Notes: generated by a model not told the origin, from the letters alone. 64,000 bases of DNA from Selaginella tamariscina (GCA_003024785.1 PUQB01000462.1:138523-202522); one strand, 5' to 3'; numbered from the stretch's first letter, positions 11,330 through 23,938 are shown. Program-made: numbers and translations.

Positions 11330-12857
11330 TCCTTTCAGTATTGATGGATATAGGTTTGAGTTTGTCCTTTATTTCTTAGTATGTTGCTACACGTTGCAGC
11401 CTTCATTTGTGTTGTGAAGTAGAACTAGTCTTCATTCTGTATGGCAACACAACTGCTTATTCGCAAGATGAAGTTGACATTGTTGTTCGTGTGGACGATC
11501 ATGAGCTTAAGGTTCAATCTTTGTGGGTGATGCCGAGTCAAGCTTTTCACCTTATTCTTGGTATGGATTGGTTGATTTGCAATCATGCCAAGTGTGACTT
11601 TGAAAAGTCTCCCCCATGTTTGATTCTTCTCATCTTTCTTCTGTTCCTCTTACTTCTATTCCACTTAGTTTATCTTCTTTCACCTCTGTTTCATCACTTA
11701 TGTTTCACCTTAATTCCAACCATCTTTCCTTCATGCTCTTCCTTTCCCTCTTTGGATCCATCAGATGATCATCGTGTTGTTATTGATCAACTCAAAAAGA
11801 AGTATGTTCATCTTTTCAACTTCGACTTGTCATTTAAGGGCCAAGATTGCGACACACCACCCTATTCCAACTGGGGATGCTAGACTAATCAAAGTACATG
11901 TTCAACGTTGGTTACCAAGGAGCTTAAGATCTTACAAGCAAATATTAAGAAGATGTTGAAAAAAAGGTGTTATCCGAAAATCTCGAAGTCCTAGGGCGTG
12001 CAAACCTCATCTTGTGACGAAGTCCGATGGGAGCATTTGATTTTGCATCGACTATTGCCCATTAAATGATGTAGCCATTTCATATGTGTACCCACTTCCT
12101 CATACTGCAAAACCTTTTGGATTGACTAGGGCAGAGCCGTTGGTTCACCAAGTTAGATCTCGCCTCTGGATTTAGCAAGTTTCGATGGCTGACATAGACA
12201 TTTCTAAGACTACTTTTTGGACGCCATCTGGCATATATGAGTTCTTGGTGATGCCTTTTAGTTTGAGCAATGCTCCAGTGACTTTCTAGCGTATGATGGA
12301 CGAGGTTCTCCACAATATGCCAGAGGTGATTGCCGACTTCATCGATGATGTTTTAATTCACTCGAATGGAACATAGGATGAGCATGTTGGTGATGTACAC
12401 AAAGTTTTGGATCGTCTGCGGGAAGTTGGTTTGAAGCTAAAGCCATCTAAGTGTGTATTTGGATCCACGAACACCACTTATCTGCATTATCACATTTCAT
12501 GTGAAGATTTGCAAGTCGATCCTGATAAACTTGTTGCAGTTTTGAAGTTCCCTACGCCAAGTGTGTTGATGATGTGCAACACTTTCTTGGCAAGGTACAA
12601 TATCTGGGTCATTTTATGGATCATCTTTCATATGGTACTGCACCATTGCGGGCGTTGCTGAAGTCGTCAATGACTTCTTTTGTTTGGTTTAAGGATTGGA
12701 AGCAAGCATTTACAGATCTCAAAGAGCTGTTAATGACTCTTCCAGTTTTGGCGTACCCTGATTACACTCATCCTTCTAACATTGGTCTCGGGGCGTATTG
12801 TTGCAAGAGAATACGAGTGTCCTTAGCTAACGACATCCCATTGCGTACATTAGCAAC
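11330..12857 (+). pseudogene. GypC protease and reverse transcriptase
   Basis: The protease C-terminal block is visible (FHLILGMDWL, about 11,545-11,580); its catalytic triad lies in a damaged stretch. RT blocks [30 protein letters not shown] (an IDD form of YxDD, near 12,340), LREVGLKLKPSKCVFG and the following RT thumb region lie between 12,180 and 12,800, with stops such as near 12,040 and 12,289. RNase H begins (WKQAFTDLKELLMTLPVLAYP) and is cut by the insertion at 12,858. Confidence 0.82.
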
Positions 12858-13480
12858 TGTCAAGCCACGATTCAGGAACCAGGAAGAGAACAGGATTCCA
12901 AGGACAGGAAGGCTTGACTCAGGAACAGGACGAGAGCAGGACAGGAAACAGGAATAGGAACAGGACGATTTTAGGAGCAAGACAGGATCAAGATAGGATC
13001 CAGGAGCAAGACAGGAAAGCACAGGACAAGATCCAGGAACAAGACAGAAGCAGGACAGGATCCAGGAAAGGACAGGAAACAGGAGCGAGCCAGGAACAGG
13101 ACAGGAAACAAGACAAGAACAAGACAAGACGAGATTGATCGTAGTAAGACTGGTGTTGATAGTAACTATTGTACAACAATTAGGTCGGAGCTTTTATGCT
13201 CACAACTCCAAGAGCTAATCTAGGCATGAGTGCTAAAAGTGGTTGCATGCATGCAAAAGTGATTGCATGCATGCAGAGGCTAAGATGAGTCCACATGTCC
13301 CTTATCCTCTAGGCATATCCTGTAGGAATATCCTGCAACCGAATCCTGTGTCCGGAATCCTGGTAGGAATATCCTGTAGGAAAATCCTGCAACCCATATC
13401 CTGTATCCGGAATCCTGTAGGAAAGTCCTGCAACCCATGTCCTGTATCCGGAATCCTGTATTCTGTATCGGGTCGTGACA
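12858..13480 (-). repeat. 3' LTR of GypA copy 2
   Basis: Reading minus, it starts TGTCACGACCCGATACAG at 13,480 and ends GGCTTGACA at 12,858. It is preceded by the purine tract GGGAGGAGGTGC (polypurine primer, rc of 13,481-13,492). On the plus strand 12,870-13,130 is an AGGA/ACAGG-rich low-complexity run. A short TGCATGCATGCA palindromic repeat lies at 13,242-13,276. Confidence 0.92.
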
Positions 13481-13489
13481 GCACCTCCT

Positions 13490-15317
13490 CCCTAAAGACG
13501 AGTTCCACGAGTCTTGGGACCTGGTTTAGCAGGATAATGCCGATGGAAGGCAGCAACCTTGGAAGAAGCATGGAGTAAGTTGGATGCAGGTTCCCAAGTG
13601 CGATCAGTAGGCAGGTACCCTTTCCAATCCACCAAGTATTGGAACGACGAGAAGTCAAGGATGGCTGCACTTCGTACTCAGGTTCAGTGTCAATGACCAC
13701 AGGAGGGGGAGGAGAAGAAACACGACCGGGAAGAGAAGAAGGATGATACGGCTCCAACAAAGAGGTGTGAAACACAGGATGAAGTTTCACCGTGGATGGT
13801 AACTCGAGTCGGAAAGCTACAGGATTTACCTCCGCCACGATCCTATAAGGGCCCAATCGTTGAAAATCCAACTTAGAAGAAGGCCTGTTGGTGCGAATGT
13901 GTCGACGAAGAAGCCACACGAGATCACCAATCTTGTATGCAGGTGCCGGCTGACGGTGAGCATCAGCATGATGCTTGTATCGTTCCTGTGCCTGTTGAAG
14001 ATGAACCTGGAGATCATCCTGTACCTGCCGAAGATGCTGAAGACGATCCTGTACTGCAGGAGCGGAAGAAGGAGAAGCGGGAGGAGCAAAGTCAAAACGT
14101 GGATGGTGGCCTGTAAGAGCAAAGAAAGGTGTCTGTCCTGTAGATGCGTGGATGGAGTTGTTGTAGGCAAACTCCGCCATTGGAAGGAGGTCCAACCAGT
14201 TGTCCTGCTGGTAACTGATGAAGCAACGAAGATACTGTTCTAAGGTCTGAATTGTGCGTTCGGACTGCCCATCGGTTTGTGGGTGATATCCTGAAGAAAG
14301 ATCCGCTTTGACCTGTAGACTCCGAAGAAGCTCTCGCCAAAACTTGGACATGAATTGTGGACCTCGATCGGAAACAATGCTCTCAGGAAGACCATGATGT
14401 CGGAACACCTCGCGGATCACCAACTCGGCAGTTGTCTGACCTGTAGCTGTCTTGTTGCAGGGTAGGAAATGAGCCTGCTTGGTGAAACGGTCAACCACCA
14501 CAAGAACTGCATCAAATCCACGAGAAGGAGGAAGATCTGTGAGGAAATCCATAGAAATGGATCTCCAAGGAGCAGACGGAACAGGAAGAGGACGAAGAAG
14601 ACCAGAGGGTGCATGATGAGGCATCTTCGACCTGCTACAAGTGTCACAACTCCGTACAAACCTCTCCACAAAACCTCGCAACCCAGGCCACCAATAGTTG
14701 CGAGTCACCAACTCCACTGTCTTGGCCACACCAAAATGTCCTGTAGCCGGGGTATCATGACAATCCTGTACCACACGAGTCCTGGAAATACCAACAGGAA
14801 CGTACAGGAGACCTTCCCGGTACAGGAGTCCATCCTGTATGGTGAACAGGTTGTAGTCTGGACGGGAACTGGAGGAAGAGGAACTTGCAACGTCAGGATG
14901 AATGTGTGAGAAACATTCTTTGCCAAGTCGTCTGTAGCCAACTGCGAACGTCCTGTAGGAGTGTTGAATTTGCTGGAGCCTGATGAACCTGCAGTGCCGC
15001 AAGCCGGAAACGATCAGGACCCAACAACACTTGCCTTTGACAGTCAAATGCAGGATCGCCCGGGCTTGGTGCAAGGTAAGAGCGCCTAGACAATGCGTCC
15101 GCCTTGCCATTCCGAAAGCCGGGCCTGTAGACGATGACGAAGTCAAAACGTGATAGGAACTCTGCCCACCTAGCCTGTCGCCGACTGAGGACCCGAGCCG
15201 TTTGAAAGTACTCCAGGTTCTTGTGATCCGTAAGAACTTGTACAGGATGTGCAGCACCTTCCAGGAAATGCCGCCACTCCTCAAACGAATCCACAATGGC
15301 CTTGAGTTCCTTGTCAT
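13490..15317 (-). pseudogene. GypA copy 2 integrase with chromodomain
   Basis: This is the integrase part of pol, open from 15,317 to beyond 13,490. It has an N-terminal zinc-binding HHCC region (HFGVAKTVELVTRNYWW, then CDTCSRSK). The catalytic core has D in SMDFLTDLPPS, D in VSDRGPQF and E in TDGQSERTIQTL, so the D,D,E triad is present. The C-terminal GPYRIVAEVNPVAF block follows. The chromodomain starts at EPEYEV near 13,660 but leaves frame directly after, compared with copy 1. It would catalyse cDNA insertion. Confidence 0.9.
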
Positions 15318-16330
15318 GAATCTCGTAGTTGATCTCCGCCGACAGGAACTTACGAGAGTGAAAAGCTACAGGATGAAGCAACTTGTCCTCTCCAACTTGC
15401 GATAGCACGGATCCTACTGCAAAATCCGAGGCATCTGCTTCAATGAAGAAAGGATGAGAAGGGTCAGGATGTGCTAAAATCGGAGCTGTCGTGAAAACGT
15501 CCTTGAGTGTTGTGAACGCGTGTTCCGCCTTGTCGGACCAAGAGAAAAGTCCTGTGCGCTTGGTGAGTTCTGTGAGTGGAAGTACACGCTTGGAGAAGTC
15601 CTGTATGAACCGCCTGTAGAAGTTTGCAAAGCCAAGGAAACATTGTACATCTCGTACCGACTTGGGCCTCTCCCACTCCACGATGGTCTTCACCTTGTGC
15701 ATGTCCATGGAAACGCCAGCAGGAGAGACGATGTAGCCCAAGAACTCCACCGAATCCCTATCGAAAAAACACTTCTCCAACTTCGCGTACAGGCCATGCT
15801 CGCGAAGCCGCTCTAAAACTAGTCGTACATGCTTGTCATGTGCCGCCTGGTCCTTGGAGAAAATCAAGATGTCGTCGAGGTAGATCACCACAAACTGGTC
15901 CAAGAAGTCACGGAAAATGTCGTTCACCATGTGTTGGAACAGCTGGGGCATTGGTAAGGCCGAAAGGCATTACCGTGTACTCAAAATGTCCATACCTTGT
16001 ACGAAAGGCAGTCTTCCACTCATCGCCGGGACGAATCCGTACAAGGTTGTAGGCTCCTCGTAAGTCGATCTTCGTGAACACCTTTGCTCCTCGCAGCCGA
16101 TCGAGAAGTTCCGGGATCAATGGCAACGGGTACCGATTCCGAATGGTGACTTGATTCAAACCCCTGTAGTCCACAACCAAACGTAAACTCCCATCCTTCT
16201 TCTTGACAAAGAAGATAGGAGCTCCTGCAGGGGACTTTGAGTGACGAATGAAGCCGGATGCCAAGTTGTCCTCGATGTACTGACGAAGAACCTCCAACTC
16301 TGTGGGTGACAATGCATAAATCGGTCCGAA
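14893..16330 (-). pseudogene. GypA copy 2 reverse transcriptase and RNase H
   Basis: RT blocks run minus from 16,312: [32 protein letters not shown] and [13 protein letters not shown]; then a one-base frame change near 15,945 before FVVIYLDDILIFS (intact YLDD, about 15,885). The primer-grip and thumb region, [12 protein letters not shown], RNase H ([25 protein letters not shown]) and the connector KADALSRRS follow to about 15,050. Only the single shift separates it from an open enzyme. Confidence 0.9.
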
Positions 16331-17040
16331 TGGTGGAGTCTTTCCTTCCGCAAGATCAATAGGACAGTCGTAGGACCTGTGAACAGGAAGAACTGCAGCC
16401 TTGTGCTTGTCAAAAACGTCCTTAAAGTCGTGGTACTTGGATGGTAGGGAAGAAGGAGGAGAAGGAGAGGAGAAGGAGAAAAAACAGGGGAGTCGGATAC
16501 AGGAAAGGTAGAAGAGGACGTAGGAGTTACTTGAAAGGCAAAAAGGTGGAAGGGAGCAGGATCAGTGGCGAGTTCATGCATGGTAGTGGTAAGAACTCGG
16601 AGAGGAGAAGGAGGGAGCTGTGACTGAAAAAGAGGAAGGATCTTGGGGGATGGAACAGAAGCAGGGTAACAGAAAGAAGCAGGATTGGAAAAAACCTGTG
16701 TGGGTGTTGATGAGTGTACAGGATTGGAAGAATCCTGTACAGGAGTCCGTGGTTGCGCAAGAGTGGAAGAAGCCTGCGAATGTGCTGACGAATCAACAGG
16801 AGGTGGATCCTGTTGAGGAGGAACCTTCGACACTGATACAGGATTGGAAGAACCCTGTACAGGACACCGCAAACTTACAGGAGTGGAGAGAGCCTGCGGA
16901 TGTGCTGAGGAACTGAATGAGGTGAATCCTGTCGAGGAGGAGTCTTCAACACTGGTACAGGAACAGGCACGGTCAATCCTGTAGCTTGTACTGCCTCAGA
17001 TACTAAGGATGTATCCTGCACACAGGAAGGTACAGGATTG
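16330..17040 (-). other. Low-complexity linker between protease and RT in GypA
   Basis: This is a Ser/Pro/Val/Thr-rich stretch with repeated short peptides such as QGSSNPVSVSKVPPQQDPPP and QDSSNPV. At DNA level it is dominated by repeats of TCCTGTA and TACAGGA. The same linker is present in copy 1 (about 6,590-7,240), so it belongs to the family. Confidence 0.7.
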
Positions 17041-17043
17041 ATC

Positions 17044-17460
17044 CTAGCTTGGAGAGGAAAACGTGAGCGTCCTAGACCTCCAGTCGATCTGCGGATTTGC
17101 AACAACGAACCATGGCATGCCCAAAATGATGGGAGTCGACCGAGTCTTGATCAAGTTGAAGGAAATTGAACAGTTGAATGTGCCATACCTGCAGGAGAGA
17201 GGTTCGGTAGCATGGGTAACTGCGCCAGAAGCAATTAGACGCCCATCGGCCACCTCTACAGGAACTGCACGCTTCAACTTCACCACCGAAATGCCATGTT
17301 GAGTTGCAAACGTGTCATCCATGAAGCATGCATTTGCACCAGTGTCTAACAAGGCAAACTCCATGAGCTCTCGATTATTAAGATGAATGTGTACAGGAAA
17401 CTTAAGTGATGGGATGGTATGAGCAGCACCAATGGAGCCTGCACCTACGTCCAACTTCGC
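17044..17460 (-). pseudogene. GypA copy 2 aspartic protease
   Basis: This retropepsin-like domain has the active-site motif LLDTGANACFMDD and the C-terminal block IILGMPWFVVANP, in one open frame. It begins just after the gag stop in the -1 frame relative to gag. It would cleave the gag-pol polyprotein as a dimer. Confidence 0.88.
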
Positions 17461-17465
17461 GGCTC

Positions 17466-18442
17466 CTAGACGAAGTGGACATTGGAGTTTTCCGACTGAA
17501 CTTCAGCTTCAACTTCACGCGTCTTGAAGTTCCTGGCTTTAATAGGACAATCTGCCACCTTGTGTCCTGCTCCACCACAATACAAGCACAGGTTCTCACT
17601 GCGACGACGTTGCTTCTCAGCAGCGGAAAGAGAGCCACGCTTGGATTTCTCAACCTCCATAGGAACTACTCCAGAAGGTGGTGCAGGAACATGTACCACA
17701 GCTGCAGGATTGGTTTGCAGGAACTGTTGACGGGATCTTTCCTGACGACGCTCGAACAAACGGTTGTCGCAACGAACAGCTTGTTGCATGATCTCCGCTA
17801 ATGTTTGGGCATCCGGTAACGTAAGGAGAAGGTCCTTCACGTCGTCCCTCAACCCAAAACGGAAGTGTTCGATCAATGCAGTCTCGTCCCATGGAATGTT
17901 CGTGCAAAGTTGCTGAAATTCGGATGCATAGACGGAAGCTGGTCGGGATCCTTGAGTGAGCTTCCGTAACTTCGTGCATGCAGAACGGTACTTATCAGGA
18001 TCTCCAAAACAGGCTTCAAAGGCAGCCACGAAACCTTCAAAGTCTTCCATCAATGGATCGTCACGCTCCAGCAAGGGGGCAACCCAAGCCCGTGGAGATC
18101 CACTTAGTAGGGATGCCAAAAGACCCACCTTTTGAGCATCAGTCGAGTAGCGCCGTGGTTGCATACGGATCAAAGAGCCGGATCTGATTCAGGAAACCTT
18201 GGAAATCGGCACGATTACCACTGAACTTCTCTGGCATGCTAACCTTCGGCTCCGAAGAAAAGTTTGATGAAGAGGAAACCACCGATGCCTGGGAGAGCAC
18301 TGCCGCAGCAGCCTTGGAGGATGCATCAAGCAGCTGCATGTGCCGCAGTGGTGGAACCTTGCAGGTCGGTGACCACTTGGCGCAAGTGGCCGCTCATGAA
18401 GTAACATTTGGTGCTCGCGTTGAAAGGCTCAAAATCAGCCAT
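17466..18442 (-). pseudogene. GypA copy 2 gag
   Basis: Start ATG at 18,442 (MADFEPFNAS). An early stop and frame changes occur near 18,325 and 18,170; the rest is open to the TAG at 17,466. Capsid blocks such as GSPRAWVAPLLERDDP and TALIEHFRFGLRDDVKDLL are followed by a complete CCHC knuckle CLYCGGAGHKVADC near 17,580. The gag stop and a -1 frame relation to the protease are the same in copy 1. Confidence 0.87.
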
Positions 18443-18534
18443 GATCTAGGAAAGAAAAAGGAGGAAAATGAAGGAAAAGAATCAAGAAAAAGGTAGCTGG
18501 AAAACGGAGAACTATGAAGCAGTTACTATCAAAC

Positions 18535-19167
18535 TGTCAAGCCACGATCCAGGAACCAGGAAGAGAACAGGATTCCAAGGACAGGAAGGCTTGACTCAGG
18601 AACAGGACCGAGAGCAGGACAGGAAAGGAATAGGAACAGGACGGATCTAGGAGCAAGACAGGATCAGGATAGGATCCGGGAGCAAGACAGGAAAGCGCAG
18701 GACAGGATCCAGGAACAAGACAGAAGCAGGAAGGATCCAGGAGCAGGACAGGAAACAGGAGCGACAGGAACAGGACAGGAAACAAGACAAGAACAAGACA
18801 AGACGAGATTGATCGTAGTAAGACTGGTGTTGATAGTAACTGATTGTACAACAATTAGGTCGGAGCTTTTATGCTCACAACTCCAAGAGCTAATCTAGGC
18901 ATGAGTGCTAAAAGTGGTTGCATGCATGCAAAAGTGATTGCATGCATGCAGAGGCTAAGATGAGTCCACATGTCCCTTATCCTCTAGGCATATCCTGTGG
19001 CATATCCTGTAGGAATATCCTGCAACCGAATCCTGTGTCCGGAATCCTGGTAGGAATATCCTGTAGGAAAGTCCTGCAACCCATATCCTGTATCCGGAAT
19101 CCTGTAGGAAAGTCCTGCAACCCATGTCCTGTATCCGGAAACCTGTATTCTGTATCGGGTCGTGACA
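18535..19167 (-). repeat. 5' LTR of GypA copy 2
   Basis: It has the same ends as the 3' LTR (TGTCACGACCCG, GGCTTGACA) and nearly the same sequence, with small indels in the AGGA-rich run and in the TATCCTGTAGGA steps. Downstream (minus strand) the internal region starts TTTGATAGTAACTGC, which resembles none of the common plant primer sites I know. Confidence 0.92.
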
Positions 19168-19172
19168 GCAAC

Positions 19173-20738
19173 CAGCAGAGGTGAATATTCCACGACAGAA
19201 AAGGAGTGTCTAGCAACAGTTTGGGGTTTTGAGAAACTCCATGCCTACTTGCATGATTCTCGACGTTGTTGGAAGGCAATCATGCAGCAGTCACTTTGTA
19301 GTTGAATGGAAGAATTTAATTGGTCGTACTGCTCAGTGGGCCTTGAAGCTTCAAATTTACGACTTCGAGATTGTTCATCGCCTAGGGAGTTCCATAGATG
19401 GTGCTGATGCTCTTTCTCGAGCTCCTCTTCCACCTTCTCTCTTTTCTTTTGCCCCTGAGGAGCCAGTTGTTCCAGCATCAGTGGATTTTTGATGAAGATT
19501 TTGTACCATTAGCAGTTGCTGTGCTTGATGTTTAGTGTTCGCAAAATGCAGAGTTAGATTTGCTGTCTTTGAATGAGGTTTAGGAAGTTGAGCCGTGAAT
19601 TCAAAGGCTTTGTGATGGGTTTGAGAATCTTATATCATTTGTTGATGACTTATCTTTTAGGCATTTATATTCACAATATTGCCTTCAGGACGACCTTCTT
19701 TATTTTGTAGGACTGATCTAGATGATCATTTATGGTTGGTAGTGCCTTCGGTCTTCATTCCATGCTTCCTCCACACTTATCATGACTCTCTTGTTCTCAG
19801 CGGGCACATGGGACATTGTCGTGTGATGAAGAAGCTAAATAAATCTTTTTTTGGCCAGAGTTGCAAGGAGATGTGATTCGATATGTGTGTAGTTGTGTGT
19901 GGTGCCAAGCTCATAATACTCCCTTGTGTACTTTGGAAGGACGATTGGAGTCAATTGCAGTTTCTCGTCCGTTTGAGTTGGTGGCATTTGATTTGATGGG
20001 ACCTTTTCCTCGGTCAACTGTTGGCAACAAGTACATTATTATTGCTTATGACTACCTAGTTCATTGGGTAGAAGTTGGTGCTCTTGCTAATGCGACTGCT
20101 TTTGCTTTTGCTATTGGTCAATTTCTCCTTAATCGAGTTGTGTTTCAGCATTCTTATCCGGAGCGAATTCTCTCAGACAATGGTCCTGCATTAATGGCCA
20201 AGGCATTTCATATCTTGACATCTTGACTAGGGATATGCCACGCTTTCACAAGTGCTTATCATCCTCAGATAGATGGTTTGGTGAAATGGCTCATCAGAAC
20301 CTTTAAGGGGATGATCACAAAAATGTGAACTTTCAACATTCGGATTGACATGGTTATTTGCCGTCTTTTCAATATGTTTATGTCACTAGAGTACAAAGTT
20401 CCATTGGTACTTCCCCATATAAGCTCTTAAATGGTCATGACCCGATGTTGCCGACGAAGTTGGGTCTACTTTCTTGGTTACTACGAGCTACTGATGCTAG
20501 GTCATGGGATTGGTATCTGACGAGCATTCTTCCATTGGTTCGTGCGGAATCAACAGAACACTTGGGCTGCGTACAAGTAAGACAACAACAACGCTACAAT
20601 TCGCACCATCGTCCTCCTGTGGAGTACAAAGTTGATGAACTGGTGTTTGTTTGTTTTCTCAGGCTTACGGTACGTGGTTTAGCTAAGAGTCTCCTTCTCA
20701 TTGGAAAGGACCGTATCAAGTGCTACGGCAAGTAGGCT
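19173..20738 (+). pseudogene. GypC RNase H tail and integrase
   Basis: RNase H resumes with STTEKECLATVWGFEKLHAY (after the GCAAC duplication) and the connector WALKLQIYDFEIVHR, DGADALSRAP. Integrase zinc region CSCVWCQAHN lies near 19,890. The core has D in AFDLMGPFP and D in LSDNGPALM. The third acidic residue is lost: the block that usually reads GQ-VER is DGLVKWLIRTFK near 20,275. There are several stops. Cut by element D at 20,739. Confidence 0.82.
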
Positions 20739-21264
20739 TGTTAGAGGCCAAAATATAGCATGTAGGAACTACATACATAGGACTTTCCTACGGTGGAGAA
20801 GTAACTTGTAGGAAAGTAGTAGTAGGAAATATCTTGTGTACAGAAAAAATCCTACGATAGTACAGGGTAGGAAGGATCCTACATTGCAGGAAGCAGACAA
20901 TTATGACGGTTGGAGGAGGACAGGATTCGATTAGGGCAAGCTAGGGCAAGAAGGGGGAGAGACTATGAAGGCAAGGGAGGCTATGGAGAGCAATGCATGA
21001 GAGAGAAAGTATCTTTGGGAGAGAAGTAAGTCTCCACACTTGCTATCTCTTGTATTCATATAGTAATGCAAGTGCATGTTTATGGTGTATTGTGAATACT
21101 TATACATGGCAATGGCCAAAGCAAAATCTTATCCTTGACCTTAGAGACGAGATAAATACATATATAAAGCTCTTATTGGACGAAATCCCTATACTTTAAC
21201 TAGCAAAGCTTTTCCTGTGCTGTGAACAGTGATTTCTGCACACAGGAAGTTTTGCATGTTAACA
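20739..21264 (+). repeat. 5' LTR of element D
   Basis: It begins TGTTAGAGGCC and ends CATGTTAACA. It is rich in TGTAGGA/TCCTAC words in its first 200 bp. The internal region starts CATGGCAACCACGG, in which TGGCAACCACGG may be the primer site (tRNA not identified). Confidence 0.9.
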
Positions 21265-21390
21265 CATGGCAACCACGGAGGGATTTCGCCATTGTTGTGG
21301 AGGGAATTGTTGAATTCCTAAGTGAGAAGTGACATAGCTCTAAGAGAAGTAGAGCTTAAGTGAAAAAGAAGTGTATATATATGATGATGG

Positions 21391-22600
21391 ATGGAGCCTT
21401 GGAGGCATCATAATCCTAACTCGTCTTTAGCAAGAGAGAGAGATAACAAGCAGGTTGAGAGAGAGGCTGCCCGAGCTGAGCAAATAGAGCTTACTAATAG
21501 GCAAGAAGCTCTTATAAAACTCATTGATCAGATAGGAGAAAGTGCTGCTAAAGGTGTGGAGGATATACAATACAGTGACTATCAAACTGCAGGAAAGAGG
21601 AGTTGGAAGGAACTCCTTGAAGAACAGAATTTTACTATTAGACCAGGAGGAGCATCTCCTAGAATTCCCTCTTGGTGAGGAGGAAGGTGGTAGAGAAAAC
21701 CCACCGAGAATGTCTAATATGACACTTTTTCCTCGGAATGTTGGGAGGCACATTGATGTTCCCAATATTTTCCACAGGAAAGAAGGAAATCCTAAAAGAC
21801 ATTTATTGCAGTTTGAGGAAGTTGTGAAGTTGTATAAAGTAAGCAATGCAGATAAGTTACTTATATTTCCTCACACATTAAAAGGAAATGCATCTGATTG
21901 GTATTATGAGTTGGAGAAAGATGTGAGAGAAGATTATGAAAAAGTTACAAAAGTTTTTAAAGAATATTTTAAAAAGGAAGAGTTGCCTGAAGAGCACTTA
22001 GAGAAGCTCAGAAATATCCTACAAGGAAAAACTGAAACTCTAGAGGAATATACACACCGTTTTAAAAAGCATTGAAAAGAAATACTCACTATATATTAAG
22101 GAAGAAGCTTTGCTTCAATGTATAAGCAAGGATTGCAGAAGCCATATAGGCATTATGCAATGACAATTGAGGAAGTAGACAGGAAGATCTTGTAAAGCAT
22201 CTTAAAAATTATGAGAAAAAGAGGAGACAAATAGAAATATAGCAGAAGGAAAGATAAAATCCTCAAGGAGAAAGGAGGATAGTTCAGATGATGAGGATGA
22301 ACCTATCAAAGTTCGGATTATAAGGCTGATGAGAGAATGTTATTACAGTTAGTTAAGTCCTTGAAAGGTAATCCTGTGTATAAGGAATTAGATGCCAAAG
22401 TATGGTGTGCTAAGTGTAAAAATCCTGGACATACTAAGGATGAGTGTAGACTACAGTTGCCAAAATGTCAAATATGTGATAAAGAAGGACATTTGGCAAA
22501 AGACTGTAAGTATTTTATTAATCAAAATGTGGCACGTGTGGAAAAAGAAAGGAGAAAAGAAGGAAGAAAGGAAGGCTGTATAACAGGCCGTTTTCTATAA
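21391..22600 (+). pseudogene. Element D gag
   Basis: A charged N-terminal part is followed by the retrotransposon capsid domain (RKEGNPKRHLLQFEEVVKLY, NASDWYYELEKDV, ETLEEYTHRFKK, 21,715-22,070). Two tandem CCHC knuckles lie at 22,400-22,510 (CAKCKNPGHTKDEC and CQICDKEGHLAKDC). Frame changes occur near 21,660, 22,070 and 22,300, so it is not a continuous ORF. Confidence 0.85.
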
Positions 22601-23452
22601 GAAACCACCTGTTTACCACATTCCCATCTCGGAATAGAAAGCTCTATTATGAGGAACATCCTGGGAGTTTGGGAAGAAGGAAGAAACAGGAATCCTTTTG
22701 ATAACAGAAAGAATGTTCCTTATACAAGAGAAGATGATAGGCTGTATGAAGAAAATCAAACTAGATATGCTCCATCATACAAGCCTAATATGGGAAGGAA
22801 GGAGACGTCCTACAGAGGATTAGAAAGATATCCAAGAAAAGAAAGTTATGGAGATCAAATAACTATAGACAAAGACAAGTACAAGGAAGGAATTCTATTA
22901 ATCTTACTTGTTATACATGTGGAGAAAAGTACATATTTCTCCAAATTGTCTTAAGAATTAGCCTTCCACCTTAAACAATGCTCCTAAGAAGAGCTTGGAG
23001 CTCGGTTCATTAATGTGGACAAGAATGAGCTAGAAAACCATCCTGTCGTAAGAGCAGTAATCTGTACAAAAAGAAATATATGTCAGAAACAGGAATACCT
23101 TCCAGCAGAGAAGGAAATTCTGTGTATCCATTGCGGGATAGTACGCAAACAATGGGAGAGGTGAACACTCGTCTCCAAGAACGAGATCTCCCTGAGTATA
23201 TCTCGGATGATGATACACAACCGACGGATATACCTAAAGATCCAAAAATAACTGATTCTATTTTAGGAAGGAATATTCAAGAGAAAAAGAATATTCCTGT
23301 AAAACAGAGTAAACCTAGAAAACAGAGCATTCCTGTGAAACAGATTCAAGATGACGTGGTAAAATCAATGGCTCAAAGTGAATTGAGCCAAGAAATTACA
23401 ATCACGTTGGGACAATTAATACATATTTGCCCCATATATTAAAAATCAAATC

Positions 23453-23938
23453 TTGGAAATGTTGAACATTATTCCAAAATCCTTACTTGCATATACAGGA
23501 CATGAAATTCACCGAGTAGAAAAACATTATGAAAAAGAAGGTGATTATGATGGGTATGTGTTCAGCATTACTGTATATATTAGTAAAAACAAGATAAAAG
23601 AAGTCCTTATAGATGGAGGCTCAGGAGTTAATTTTATTGAGAAACATGCTTGTAAGAAAATGGGTTTAGGACCCATTGAGCCTGCTCCTTTTAATTTAAA
23701 AATGGCAGACCAGAAGTGTCAAGCCTACAGTATAGTGAGAGAAGTGACTATATCTATAAAGGGTCTTAAATATAAAGTGTCCCTTATTGTCCTCCAAATG
23801 GAAGGAAAAGACACTGTATATACTATGTTATTATGTAGACCTTGGCTGAAAACTGCCAAAGTTATACAGGATTGGGGAACAAGGAAAGATGACGCTGGGA
23901 GAAGGAGAAGGAAAACCGGTGATATACAATCATACTAA
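23453..23938 (+). pseudogene. Element D protease
   Basis: This is a retropepsin-like domain of the plant gypsy type. The active site reads VLIDGGSGVNFIEKHA (D-G-G-S in place of D-S/T-G), and the C-terminal block is MLLCRPWLKTAKV. The stretch 23,080-23,442 upstream is an open charged linker with repeated PVKQ words. Confidence 0.78.

Larger units (their letters stand above)
12853..19172 (-). mobile_element. GypA copy 2: full-length Ty3/gypsy chromovirus (minus strand)
   Basis: The element is 12,858-19,167 (6,310 bp) with 5-bp duplication GCAAC at 12,853-12,857 and 19,168-19,172, inserted in the RNase H of GypC. LTRs are 12,858-13,480 (3') and 18,535-19,167 (5'). This is the best-preserved GypA copy: long open stretches cover capsid, protease, RT, RNase H and the whole integrase. 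Frameshifts in gag, in RT near 15,945 and in the chromodomain near 13,650 make it defective. Confidence 0.93.

Noticed and set aside
14469..14909. Plus-strand open frames within GypA copy 2
   Set aside because: They are shadows of the integrase and RT coded on the minus strand.
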